A stretch of 64,000 bases of DNA, from NCBI GenBank assembly GCA_007694945.1, contig REER01000047.1, forward strand, positions 1 through 64,000, given 5' to 3'. Origin of the DNA: Paracoccaceae bacterium (lineage in GTDB: Bacteria > Pseudomonadota > Alphaproteobacteria > Rhodobacterales > Rhodobacteraceae). Positions 1 through 8,478 of this stretch are shown here, one piece after another. The notes below the pieces were generated by a model that had not been told where the DNA came from, did no database searches, and saw only the letters and a program-made list of their open reading frames with translations. Every line of letters begins with the position of its first letter. Position 1 is the first letter of the stretch. Made by a program: the position numbers and the translations under genes.

Positions 1-5
1 ACCAG

Positions 6-479
6 ATGCACCGCCAGCTTTCAAATCCTCAAAACACCAGACTCAGTCATAGCTCCAGTGTCAGCAACGAGATCGAACTCGGCAACCCCAGGGTCTGCGC
101 GGCAGAAGCCCCGGAAACCGGGCTCTTCGGGCGGATGGCGCCCTCAGCAGCCTATCTTTCGATCGTTGCACATGAAGCGACGCATGCCATCCTGTACAGC
201 CGGGGGCTTGGTGCAGACCGGTATCTCGAACATGAATACATCGCCTCTGTGGTGTCGATGCAGGTCCTGCCAGAGTCGACCCGCGAGGCGTATCTCGCGT
301 CCATGCCGCTCACAATACAGGTCGCGTTATGGGAACTGACCCCCTTCCTGCAGCTGATGAACCCGGATCTGTTCACAGGCCGGGCATGGCGCCATTTCGA
401 CGCTCAACCGGAAAACTGCCTCTTTCTGCGCGCCCTCTCGGACGGGCTTCTGCGACTGCCCGACTTCTCGGCCTTCTGA
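6..479 (+). CDS. Putative zinc-metalloprotease-like protein (DUF6639-like), probably 5'-truncated by window edge
   Basis: The frame stays open to the left edge, so the first Met (position 6) need not be the true start and the N-terminus may lie outside the window. The readable 157 residues hold a VAHEATHA segment, a HExxH zinc-binding signature of gluzincin-like peptidases, followed by a helical C-terminal region rich in aromatic residues. The pattern resembles the DUF6639 family of Rhodobacterales, whose members usually carry an N-terminal signal peptide, which would be in the missing part. That assignment comes from memory of the HEATH context, not from a search. No function is known and no partner gene is visible on this strand. 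Confidence 0.6.
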   Translation: MHRQLSNPQNTRLSHSSSVSNEIELGNPRVCAAEAPETGLFGRMAPSAAYLSIVAHEATHAILYSRGLGADRYLEHEYIASVVSMQVLPESTREAYLASMPLTIQVALWELTPFLQLMNPDLFTGRAWRHFDAQPENCLFLRALSDGLLRLPDFSAF

Positions 480-560
480 ACAGACGGACGACCTGCCCGT
501 CAACGCGCCCAGTCATGAGGCCTGCCGCCACCCCAGACCCTTCGCGCGGACAGCTCATGC

Positions 561-586
561 GGGTCTGCCCCGAAAGGCCCAGACCC
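561..586 (-). terminator. Possible terminator after the acetate operon
   Basis: Seven-bp inverted repeat GGGTCTG/CAGACCC with a 12-nt loop, 15 bases beyond the stop of the last gene of the minus-strand operon (601). There is no T tract, so factor-independent termination is uncertain. Nothing else is seen in 480-600. Confidence 0.3.
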
Positions 587-600
587 ACACGACCTGCAGC

Positions 601-2715
601 TTACTTTGCATCGGCGACCTCGGCATTGAGGTCCTTCAGCAGCCGCCCATGGCGGCGCACTTCGCCCAGCACATCGCCAAAGGTCTCGTGCCCGCGTGTG
701 CGCAGCATCGGCAAGAGCTTGAGGAAGGCATCCGCTGTTGCCACCGTATCGCCGATGGCCGTATGCCGCGCCTCTTCGGGTATCGTGATCCCGAGACGTG
801 CGGTCAGCGCATCGAGCGAGTGCTGCTCCAACTGGCCATAGACCACGGCCGAGAGCAGCACCGTATCCAGCACCGGATGATCAAAGCGGACATTCATGCT
901 CTTCTCGTGACGGCGCAGGAACTCCATGTCGAAAGGCGCGTTATGCGCCACAAGCACGGCGCCGCGGGCGAAGTCGTGGAAGCGTTTGCCGGCTTCGGCA
1001 ATGGTCGGTGCGCCCTTGACCATATCCTCAGTGATGCCATGCACATCGGTCGAGCTTTGCGGGATCGGGCGCTGCGGGTCGACCAGCGTGTCGAAAACCT
1101 CCCGCCGTACGCGACGACCGTTTACGATGCGCACCGCGGCAATCTGTACGATCTCGTCGTTCGATGGCGTGAGCCCCGTGGTCTCGGTGTCGAACACCAC
1201 ATAGGTCAGGTCTTCCAGACGGCTTTCCAGTACACCCGCATTACGCTCTTTCGACAGTAACTCGAAATCATAGACAACTTCGCGCTCGATCGGTGTGGGG
1301 CGACGGGTGGCGCGGCGGGCCTTGAGAATGGGCAGCCGCACGGCGCTTTCTCCATCGGCCAACGCCTCGGTCCAGGCCTCAGTCGCATGCGAATCGAGTA
1401 CCGCACGTGGAGTCAGGTCGGGAACATCGCTATCGATGGGCTCGGTTAGCCAGGTGTCGAACTCGCCGACATGCAGAACGGGCCCCTGCCAGACCAGATC
1501 GAGGATCGCACCGGGACCGTCTTCTTCGGCCAGTCGCAGGGTGAAGCTCTGCGCATGGCCCAACTCTGACAGGCGCATGCCCAGCCAGCGGAACAGCAGA
1601 GCCAGTTCGAACCCGTCGCAGCTCAGCATCAGGTCTGGGCCCTCAGTGGTCAGGCTCAACCCTTTGGCATCGAATTGTGCGCTGATCCCGTCCATCAGGT
1701 CGCGCGCGCGGATCTCGGTCTGCAGCCGCCAGTCAAGGCGGCCCTCATCATAGCGCTGGCTGAGTTCGGTGATGGCTGCGCTCAAGGCATGAACCTCGGA
1801 CAGCATCGCTTCGGTCATCTCGGGTGCCTGCGCGACCTCGCCATCCTCGGAAATGACGCCGATCACAGTTTGCAGATTGGCCGCCGGGCGGCGCACGCGG
1901 TCGAACACCTCAGCCAAGAGCGCCTCGCGCGCGGAATGGGTGGCCATGTCACTCGACACATCACGCAAGGTCAGCACGAAACCAGGGCGTCGGTTGTGAT
2001 CTGTGCGGCGCAGCACGCGCATCCGGCCCTGCAATAGCCGCCCGCTGCCCGTGGTCGCACAGATCAGATCGGTTGCGGCCTCTGGGTCGTCGAGGCTGCT
2101 CAACCGCTCATAAGCGTGACGCACCGGGCCCTCACGCAGATAATCAAGCAGATTGCGGTCGAGCCCCGGCGCACCGCCGGCCTCCAGGATCGTCACTGCC
2201 TGCCCATTATAGAAAACAAGCTGATAATCCGCGGTGCAGAGCAGCACCGCTACCGGCACATCGGCGAGGAGTTTCTCGAGCCGCGCCTTCTCCGAGGACA
2301 GGCGCGAAGTCTCTCGCGCAACGGATTCCGCCAGTGCCGAGCGCGTCGCGGCCAGTGAGCGGGTGATCTCGGCCGCTGCCGGGGCAAGATCGCCCAGATA
2401 GCGCGCGTGCTGACGCTCGGCACGGATATCGTCATCCACGTCATTATGCGCGCGGGTGCGGATCGCATTGGCCAGCCGGTCGATGGCGCGGGCCACATTC
2501 GTATCGAACAGATACCAGATGCCCGTGACCAGAAACAGGATCAGGAACGCCCCCATCAGCCCCGCCTGCACCATCGCGTCAAGCAGACCCGGCACCTCGG
2601 ACCGCGCCAGCACCACCCAGCCGCCTACCACCATCGCGCCAATCGCGCCCAGGGCAAGCGCTGCAAAGAACAACAGGATACGCAGCCTGAGGCTCAGCCG
2701 TTCAAACATCGGCAA
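601..2715 (-). CDS. Membrane PAS / pseudo-histidine-kinase protein fused to a DEDDh 3'-5' exonuclease
   Basis: 704 residues. Two membrane segments (about 12-36 and 50-70) are followed by a HAMP/coiled-coil linker (75-150) and a PAS-like domain (about 150-255). Next comes a region laid out like a histidine-kinase DHp/ATPase core (262-470). The phosphoacceptor histidine expected in SHELRTP is replaced by FDRVRRP (Asp272), and no convincing N or G boxes remain, so it looks like a pseudokinase. The C-terminus (505-670) is a DnaQ-type exonuclease with Asp509/Glu511 (FDTETTG), Asp596 (HNAPFD), His651 and Asp656, a complete DEDDh set. It is last in the acetate operon and overlaps the response regulator gene by 14 bases. 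Such proteins are usually named DNA polymerase III epsilon, but the membrane sensor half argues for a signalling or RNA/DNA-turnover role. Function is inferred. Confidence 0.85.
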   Translation of the reverse strand: MPMFERLSLRLRILLFFAALALGAIGAMVVGGWVVLARSEVPGLLDAMVQAGLMGAFLILFLVTGIWYLFDTNVARAIDRLANAIRTRAHNDVDDDIRAERQHARYLGDLAPAAAEITRSLAATRSALAESVARETSRLSSEKARLEKLLADVPVAVLLCTADYQLVFYNGQAVTILEAGGAPGLDRNLLDYLREGPVRHAYERLSSLDDPEAATDLICATTGSGRLLQGRMRVLRRTDHNRRPGFVLTLRDVSSDMATHSAREALLAEVFDRVRRPAANLQTVIGVISEDGEVAQAPEMTEAMLSEVHALSAAITELSQRYDEGRLDWRLQTEIRARDLMDGISAQFDAKGLSLTTEGPDLMLSCDGFELALLFRWLGMRLSELGHAQSFTLRLAEEDGPGAILDLVWQGPVLHVGEFDTWLTEPIDSDVPDLTPRAVLDSHATEAWTEALADGESAVRLPILKARRATRRPTPIEREVVYDFELLSKERNAGVLESRLEDLTYVVFDTETTGLTPSNDEIVQIAAVRIVNGRRVRREVFDTLVDPQRPIPQSSTDVHGITEDMVKGAPTIAEAGKRFHDFARGAVLVAHNAPFDMEFLRRHEKSMNVRFDHPVLDTVLLSAVVYGQLEQHSLDALTARLGITIPEEARHTAIGDTVATADAFLKLLPMLRTRGHETFGDVLGEVRRHGRLLKDLNAEVADAK

Positions 2716-3133
2716 TCCCTTCGGGCGACGGTGCCGGGGTGGCGCCGCGCGGGCTGGCCAGAATCTTGCGCACCTCCTCGCGCAGCTCCTTCAACTCGAA
2801 GGGCTTGGTGATGAACCCGTCCGCCCCCATCGCAAGCCCCTTGCGCCGCTCCATGGCCGAGCCGCGCGCGGTCATCATCAGGATACGCACATCCGCGCAG
2901 CTTTCATCCGCGCGCACGGACTGGCAGATCTCATAGCCCGAGACCTCGGGCAGCATCACATCAAGCAGCACCAGATCGGGCTTGCGCTCGCGGATCATCT
3001 CGACGGCCCCTGCACCCGTTGCGATCCGTGTCTGGGTATAGCCCTCGCGCGTCAGCAGGTAGTTCAGGGCGACGGCGATGTTGTCCTCATCTTCCACCAC
3101 CAGTATCTCAGCCTTCTTGGGGTTGTCCTCCAT
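2702..3133 (-). CDS. Single-domain response regulator (CheY-like receiver)
   Basis: 143 residues. Receiver domain at 8-125 with acidic pair Glu14/Asp15, phospho-acceptor Asp58 (LLDVMLP), Thr88 and Lys110 (FITKPF). A short Pro/Ala tail and no output domain follow. The start is set at ATG 3133 because AAGGAGG sits five to eight bases upstream; an upstream GTG (3148) would bury this ribosome site. The gene overlaps the upstream membrane protein by 26 bases and the downstream exonuclease fusion by 14, so the three are probably co-translated. No active histidine kinase is encoded nearby, so the phosphodonor is unknown. The neighbouring pseudokinase is a candidate binding partner. Confidence 0.9.
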   Translation of the reverse strand: MEDNPKKAEILVVEDEDNIAVALNYLLTREGYTQTRIATGAGAVEMIRERKPDLVLLDVMLPEVSGYEICQSVRADESCADVRILMMTARGSAMERRKGLAMGADGFITKPFELKELREEVRKILASPRGATPAPSPEGIADV

Positions 3134-3656
3134 GTGCTCCTCCTTCACATGCCGCCTCTAGGAAAGGGTCATCCTCGGCTAGCTGATACCATTCGGCATT
3201 GACCAGCTGGCCATCCTCTCCCATCCGAGTCCCTTCGGTCAGGTCCGCGCGCCGGGCATTTACGCAGTCGAACATGGACTGAAAGCCCATGGTCAGCGCC
3301 CAGCGTTCCTGCAAGATCACCCCGGTCAGCACCAGATCCGGGTTGCGGGTGTTGCGCTGCCGGATGCGGTTATCGACAGCGATGATGCGATTGGTCAGTG
3401 GCACGACATAGGTCCAGGGCCGATACCACGATGCATGCTGGTTCTTGCTGACCACCACGATGTCATCCGGCAGGCCCGCCTGATAGCGCGGCGCCCATGA
3501 ATATTCCAGGTAGATCACCATTGCGAGCATTGCCGCCGCCGCGCTGGCCGGGGTCAGCCATTCGGGCAGGCGCCGCGCACTCAGCCGCCGCAGCAGGTGG
3601 CCGACGCCCCCACCGCCCACTCCGGCCACGATCACCGCGAGAAATTCCAGCAGCAT
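3108..3656 (-). CDS. Small two-helix membrane protein of the acetate operon, unknown function
   Basis: 182 residues. A hydrophobic N-terminal helix (about 2-22) and a second helix (about 35-50) are followed by a roughly 130-residue soluble domain with several Trp/Tyr and two Cys. I do not recognise a named family. It lies 15 bases downstream of the cNMP/CBS/DUF294 gene, and its end overlaps the response regulator start. That gene order, and the acetate symporter two genes upstream, suggest a role in transport or its signalling. The start at 3656 leaves only a short gap after the previous stop. Confidence 0.75.
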   Translation of the reverse strand: MLLEFLAVIVAGVGGGGVGHLLRRLSARRLPEWLTPASAAAAMLAMVIYLEYSWAPRYQAGLPDDIVVVSKNQHASWYRPWTYVVPLTNRIIAVDNRIRQRNTRNPDLVLTGVILQERWALTMGFQSMFDCVNARRADLTEGTRMGEDGQLVNAEWYQLAEDDPFLEAACEGGAHGGQPQEG

Positions 3657-3671
3657 TCGCGTTTCGCCCCC

Positions 3672-5504
3672 TTAACCCAGTGTTCCGGCAAGCTGGCCCA
3701 CGGCCGACTGCATTGTGCGCACGACAACAAAGGCGTCGCGCAGGTGACTGCGCTCGAAATCCGACAGATCCGAGGGCGCAAGATAATTGTCCGGCTTGCG
3801 GCCCATGCGCACCAGATTGGCCTGGTTCTCCAGGCGCAGATTGGCAATCAGGTCATAGGCCTCGATCAGGTCGCGCGCGCCCGAGACCGAGATGATGCCC
3901 ATTTCCTCGGCCGCCAGCAGCCGGTTGCGAGTATTGGCCGCAGCGATCCGCCCACGCAGCGCATAAACGCGGGCAAGGTCGGTCACCGGCACCACACCGC
4001 CCAGTTTCATGTCGACATGATTCTTGTATTCACCCGAACGGATGGTGGCGAAGCCGCGCAGCAAGCCGAGTGGCGGCGTGTGCTTGATCGAGTTCGAGAT
4101 CATATGTGCGACGAAGATCGAGTTCTTCGAGGCCGCTGCCAGAGTTTCCTCCTGCAACTCCCGGAACAGGCTGACCTGCCCGCCGATGGGGCGCAGGTCG
4201 AACATGACCGAAGCAAGCATCTGCGCCTCGGGAGAGGGCGTGTTGATCCAGCCCTGAAAATAGCGCCGCCATGTCCGCACAGGCTGGCACCAGCGCGGGT
4301 TGGTGGCCATCATGTCGCCGGGGCAGTAGAAATACCCGACCGCGTCCAGCCCGTCCGAGACGAAGCGCGCAAGCTGAGTGAAATAGTCCATATCCTCGGG
4401 CGTAACGCTGTCATCGATGATGATGCAGTTGTCCTGATCACTGACGCCGGTCTGCTCTTGCCGGCCCTGGCTGCCACAGGCCGCCCAGAGATAGGGCACG
4501 GGCGGCTCGCCCAGCTTTTCTTCACCCAGTTTCAACAAGCGGCGCGTGACCGTGTCGGCGATATCGGTGATCAGCCGCGTGACCACCTCATGGGCATTAT
4601 GCGCGCCGACCAGTTGCAGCAGAAGCTGCGGAATGCGCTCGGTGACGTGTGCGAGGCCTTCGTAATTGTCGGCGACAGCGGCATCGCGGACAAGCTGCGC
4701 CGAAGAGATCGCCTGAAACCGGGTCAGGTCGGTCTGGGTGATCATCCCCAGAAGTTTACCATCGCGCACTACCGGCAAATGCCCGATACGGTTTTCCAAC
4801 ATCATGTGCAGGATGTCCGATCCTAGCGATTGCGGGTTGAGCGCGAGGGGGTCGGGCGTCATGATCTCGGCAAGCGGCGTATCGAGCGGGCGGCCTTCGG
4901 CCAGCACGCGCGCCGAGAGGTCGCGCGTGGTCACGATACCGACCAGCGTTTCGCCCTCGACCACCGGGACACAGGAGATGCGGTTCTCGCGCATCACCAG
5001 CGCTGCTTCCTGCGCCGTGGTCGCGCGCGTGCCGGTCAGCGGCTTGCGCGCCATCAGATCGGCAACTTTCATCGTCGCCAGTTCATTCTGCCGCCCGAGC
5101 TTGTGGGCATTGCCCTGCCCGCGGCTGAAAAACCGCTCGAAGGCCGGGAAATTCGCGATCAGGTGACGCAATTCGGCCCCTGGGAGTGCCAACAACACCG
5201 AGTTCGAGGTTGCAGTCGCCGTGGTCACAGCGCGGCCCTCGCGCAAGAGCCCACGCTCGCCAAAGGAATTGCGCGGGCTCAGGATCGAGACCAGCGCGCC
5301 ATTGCTGTCGGTGACCTCGACCGTGCCCGCCTTGATCAGCCAGACACAGGTGATCGGATCGCCGGATGTGTAGATGACAGTGCCCTCGGGCACTTCACTG
5401 CGGCTGAAGCAACCGGCGACACGCGCCAGCTCGTCCTGCGGCAGGGAGTCATACGGGTGCACGGAGTGCAGGAATTCGATGATCTTCTCGGCGCTCTGGG
5501 TCAT
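3672..5504 (-). CDS. cNMP-binding / CBS-pair / DUF294 nucleotidyltransferase-like regulatory protein
   Basis: 610 residues. Domains in order are a cyclic-nucleotide-binding fold (about 10-125), two CBS domains (about 145-265), a DUF294 putative nucleotidyltransferase (about 290-435) and a DUF294 C-terminal substrate-binding-like domain (about 450-605). The transferase motif is seen as CGSQGRQE with Asp356 and Asp358 in SDQDN. ATG 5504 is chosen because the N-terminus MTQSAEKIIEFL begins just before the cNMP domain; the longer open frame adds a non-homologous Arg-rich lead. It sits 82 bases after the symporter gene, an arrangement known for VC_2705-type acetate symporters. It probably senses nucleotides (AMP/ATP by CBS, cNMP) and modifies or gates a partner. 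The reaction is unknown. Confidence 0.9.
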   Translation of the reverse strand: MTQSAEKIIEFLHSVHPYDSLPQDELARVAGCFSRSEVPEGTVIYTSGDPITCVWLIKAGTVEVTDSNGALVSILSPRNSFGERGLLREGRAVTTATATSNSVLLALPGAELRHLIANFPAFERFFSRGQGNAHKLGRQNELATMKVADLMARKPLTGTRATTAQEAALVMRENRISCVPVVEGETLVGIVTTRDLSARVLAEGRPLDTPLAEIMTPDPLALNPQSLGSDILHMMLENRIGHLPVVRDGKLLGMITQTDLTRFQAISSAQLVRDAAVADNYEGLAHVTERIPQLLLQLVGAHNAHEVVTRLITDIADTVTRRLLKLGEEKLGEPPVPYLWAACGSQGRQEQTGVSDQDNCIIIDDSVTPEDMDYFTQLARFVSDGLDAVGYFYCPGDMMATNPRWCQPVRTWRRYFQGWINTPSPEAQMLASVMFDLRPIGGQVSLFRELQEETLAAASKNSIFVAHMISNSIKHTPPLGLLRGFATIRSGEYKNHVDMKLGGVVPVTDLARVYALRGRIAAANTRNRLLAAEEMGIISVSGARDLIEAYDLIANLRLENQANLVRMGRKPDNYLAPSDLSDFERSHLRDAFVVVRTMQSAVGQLAGTLG

Positions 5505-5586
5505 GTGTCCGGTCCTGACTGCACCGCGCGGGAAAGAGGCGGCCTGCCCCCGTAACACAGGGACAGGCCAGTGACATTGCGCCAGA

Positions 5587-7359
5587 TCAGTGGTCGACGG
5601 CTGCACCCGCGCCTTTCGGCACGCGGATACCTTCGACCAGCTCCTGAATCTCCGCAGGTGCATCGCCCGTCAACTTGTTGACGAGATAGGCTGCGGCGAA
5701 GTTCAGCGCGGCACCGACTGCACCAAAGCTCAGCGGCGAGATGCCGAACAGCCAGTATTCAGGCGTGTTGGGCAGCATGTTGGTGCCAGGGAAGAAGAAC
5801 CAGCCCAGGTAGGTGAAGATATAGAGCAGGGTCGAGCCCAGACCCACGATCATCCCCGTGATGGCACCGGCAGCGTTCATCTTCTTGGAGAAGATGCCCA
5901 TCATGAGCGCCGGGAAGAGCGAGCTTGCCGCCAGACCGAAGGCCAGCGCCACCACTTGCGCGGCAAAGCCGGGCGGGTTGAGGCCCAGATAGGTCGCCAA
6001 AGCAATCGCAAAGGCCATCGATATCCGCGCGGCCAGAAGCTCGCCCTTCTCCGAGATGCCCGGATTGATCATGTTCTTGATCAAGTCATGGCTCACCGCC
6101 GACGAGATTGCCAGCAACAGACCTGCCGCCGTCGACAGCGCCGCCGCAAGACCGCCAGCCGCGATCAGACCGATGACCCAGCCGGGAAGCTGTGCAATTT
6201 CGGGGTTCGCCAGCACCAGGATATCCTGGTTGAAGGTGACCATCTCATTGCCTTCCCAGCCCAGTTCCTCGGCGAATTCAGGCGGATTGGCCTCATTGTA
6301 GTATTGAATGAAGCCGTCGCCATTCTTGTCCTCGAAGGCCAGCAGACCGGTCTGTTCCCAATTGCGCATCCAGTCAGGACGGTCCGCATAGGCCAGCGGC
6401 TGTTCCCGCACGCCATCAGGGTAGATCGTCGTGATGATGTTCAGCCGCGCCATTGCGCCAACGGCCGGAGCGACCGTGTAGAGCAGCGCGATGAACACCA
6501 GCGCCCAGCCTGCCGAGGTCCGCGCATCGGCGACTTTCGGCACCGTGAAGAAGCGGATGATGACATGCGGCAGACCTGCGGTCCCGATCATCAGCGACAG
6601 GGTGAACAGAACCATGTTGAGCGTGTTCTGCGGCGCATGCATGCCGGTATAGTCGTTGAAGCCCAGCTCGATAAGCACTTCGTTCAGCGTCTGCAAGAGC
6701 GGCTGGCCGGATTCCGTATGCGTCGAGAACAGACCCAGTTGCGGAAGCGGATTGCCGGTCAGTTGCAACGAGATGAAGATCGCCGGGATGGTATAGGCCA
6801 CGATCAGCACGCAATACTGCGCGAGCTGGGTGTAGGTGATGCCCTTCATCCCGCCGAGAACGGCGTAGATGAACACGACCGCGGCTGCGATCAACAGACC
6901 CGTGGTGTTGTCCACTTCCAGAAAGCGCGAAAAAGCCACGCCTGCGCCCGTCATCTGCCCGATCACATAGGTGATTGACATGACCAGCAGCGAGATCACC
7001 GCCACCAGACGCGCGGTCTGGCTGTAGAAACGGTCACCAATGAAATCCGGCACCGTGAAGCGGCCGAACTTGCGCAGATACGGCGCGAGCAACAATGCGA
7101 GGATCACATAGCCGCCCGTCCAGCCCATCAGGAAGGTCGAGTTACCATAGCCCACAAAGGCGATCAGGCCCGCCATCGAGATGAAGCTGGCCGCCGACAT
7201 CCAGTCAGCCGCGGTGGCAGCACCGTTGACGATGGGGTTGACGCCGCGAGAGGCGGCATAGAAGTCGGATGTGGTCCCGGCACGCGCCCAGATCGCGATC
7301 CCGATATAGAGCGCGAAGGACGCGCCCACGAAGATTAGGTTGATTACAAACTGATCCAT
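5587..7359 (-). CDS. Sodium:solute symporter, VC_2705/ActP-like (probable acetate/monocarboxylate uptake)
   Basis: 590 residues with about 13 membrane helices of the SSS family, beginning with an N-terminal outside helix (FVINLIFVGASFALYIG). The cargo is inferred as acetate or another short monocarboxylate from the operon partners acs and the DUF4212 gene 13 bases upstream. The soluble loop near 325-375, between helices, contains an EF-hand-like sequence DKNGDGFIQYYNE (344-356), a feature of this subfamily. There is no fused histidine-kinase domain, unlike CrbS-type SSS sensors. Start 7359 has a G-rich ribosome site (GAGGGGGG). Confidence 0.93.
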   Translation of the reverse strand: MDQFVINLIFVGASFALYIGIAIWARAGTTSDFYAASRGVNPIVNGAATAADWMSAASFISMAGLIAFVGYGNSTFLMGWTGGYVILALLLAPYLRKFGRFTVPDFIGDRFYSQTARLVAVISLLVMSITYVIGQMTGAGVAFSRFLEVDNTTGLLIAAAVVFIYAVLGGMKGITYTQLAQYCVLIVAYTIPAIFISLQLTGNPLPQLGLFSTHTESGQPLLQTLNEVLIELGFNDYTGMHAPQNTLNMVLFTLSLMIGTAGLPHVIIRFFTVPKVADARTSAGWALVFIALLYTVAPAVGAMARLNIITTIYPDGVREQPLAYADRPDWMRNWEQTGLLAFEDKNGDGFIQYYNEANPPEFAEELGWEGNEMVTFNQDILVLANPEIAQLPGWVIGLIAAGGLAAALSTAAGLLLAISSAVSHDLIKNMINPGISEKGELLAARISMAFAIALATYLGLNPPGFAAQVVALAFGLAASSLFPALMMGIFSKKMNAAGAITGMIVGLGSTLLYIFTYLGWFFFPGTNMLPNTPEYWLFGISPLSFGAVGAALNFAAAYLVNKLTGDAPAEIQELVEGIRVPKGAGAAVDH

Positions 7360-7372
7360 TTCTCAGCCCCCC

Positions 7373-7627
7373 TCACTCTTCCACGCCATATTCGCGGTCG
7401 AGCCTGTTCATGTACCAGCGGTAGTAGAAGATCAGCACGATGAAGGTCAGCATCGACCCTTGCTGTGCGAACCAGAACCCCAGATCGGTGCCCCCGACCG
7501 GAATGCCCGCCAGAAGCGGGCGGAATACGATGCCGAATCCGAAAGACACCAGCGCCCAGATCACCATGCAGATGGTGATGATGCGCACATTGGCCTTCCA
7601 GTAGTCGTCCGTCGATTTGTCTGACAT
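7373..7627 (-). CDS. DUF4212 small membrane subunit of the symporter
   Basis: 84 residues with two membrane helices (about 17-40 and 52-75), typical of the DUF4212 partner that accompanies VC_2705-type sodium:solute symporters. It ends 13 bases before the symporter start. Start ATG 7627 (MSDKSTDDYWK) is preferred over the upstream in-frame Met because family members begin shortly before the YWK...R segment. It probably forms a two-component transporter with the next gene. About 165 bases separate it from the adk stop, so a separate promoter is possible. Confidence 0.92.
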   Translation of the reverse strand: MSDKSTDDYWKANVRIITICMVIWALVSFGFGIVFRPLLAGIPVGGTDLGFWFAQQGSMLTFIVLIFYYRWYMNRLDREYGVEE

Positions 7628-7792
7628 GTGACGTCTCCCAGTATCCTCCTGCGCCAACCCCCTCATGGGACTGGCTTCCTCTCACTCCTCCCGAAATGCC
7701 ATCAGACATGACCCGGGGGTTTGCAGGGCGCGGGGTTATCCCGTGCTCTGCGTTCAGGCACCATCCGGTACCAGACCGGTTGCCCGGATTTT

Positions 7793-8461
7793 TCAGGCGG
7801 CCACGTCCTTGACGATGGCCGCGAGATCTTCTGCGATCCGATCGATATCGCCCATTGCATCAACACGGCGCAGCGCGCCCTTGCCTTCGTAATAGCTGAT
7901 CAATGGTGCAGTCTGTTCGTGATAGGCCGCAAGCCGCGCGCTGACAGTCTCTGCATTGTCATCCGAGCGACGCTTGAACTCGGTCGCGCCGCATTTGTCG
8001 CAGACACCATTCACAGCCGGCTTCTTGTAGAGGTCGTGATACCCCTCACCGCAATTGGCGCAGGTATAGCGCCCCGAGACGCGCTCGACCATGGCTTCGT
8101 CATCCACCTCGAGCGAGATCGCTGCGCCAAGGCCCATGCCGATCTCGGCCAGTAGCGCATCCAGCGCCTCCGCCTGCTTTGCGGTGCGCGGGAAACCGTC
8201 GAGAATGGCGCCTTTTTCCATATCAGGCGCGGCCATGCGATCCTTGAGGATGGCCAGCACGATCTCGTCGCTGACGAGCCCACCCGATTCCATCACCGCC
8301 TTGGCCTGTTTGCCCGCATCGGTGCCGGCGGCGACGGCGGCACGCAGCAGATCACCGGTTGAAAGCTGCACCAGCCCGAATTGCTCCTCAAGCATCCGCG
8401 CCTGTGTGCCTTTGCCTGCACCCGGAGGGCCGAGCAGGATAAGGACGGTCGTTTTGGTCAT
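7793..8461 (-). CDS. adk: Adenylate kinase with four-cysteine zinc lid
   Basis: 222 residues. P-loop GPPGAGKGT near the N-terminus, the NMP-binding segment STGDLLR, DGFPRT, and a LID domain with CANC...CDKC, a four-Cys zinc-type lid more familiar from Gram-positive enzymes. It interconverts ATP + AMP and 2 ADP in the cytoplasm. It follows acs by 17 bases, which makes sense because acetyl-CoA synthetase releases AMP and pyrophosphate. Start 8461 (MTKTTVLILLG) is chosen; ATG 8473 is an alternative, and neither has a strong ribosome site. It may be a second, acetate-linked copy in addition to the ribosomal-operon adk usual in this group. That copy is outside the window. Confidence 0.95.
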   Translation of the reverse strand: MTKTTVLILLGPPGAGKGTQARMLEEQFGLVQLSTGDLLRAAVAAGTDAGKQAKAVMESGGLVSDEIVLAILKDRMAAPDMEKGAILDGFPRTAKQAEALDALLAEIGMGLGAAISLEVDDEAMVERVSGRYTCANCGEGYHDLYKKPAVNGVCDKCGATEFKRRSDDNAETVSARLAAYHEQTAPLISYYEGKGALRRVDAMGDIDRIAEDLAAIVKDVAA

Positions 8462-8478
8462 TGTATCACTCATCTCTC

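Noticed and set aside
3597-4826. 409-codon plus-strand open frame antisense to the cNMP/CBS/DUF294 gene
   Set aside because: Shadow of a high-GC gene; His/Arg/Gln-rich composition with no domain.
5590-6978. 462-codon plus-strand open frame antisense to the symporter
   Set aside because: Arg/His/Gln-rich shadow of a membrane-protein gene; no start signal.
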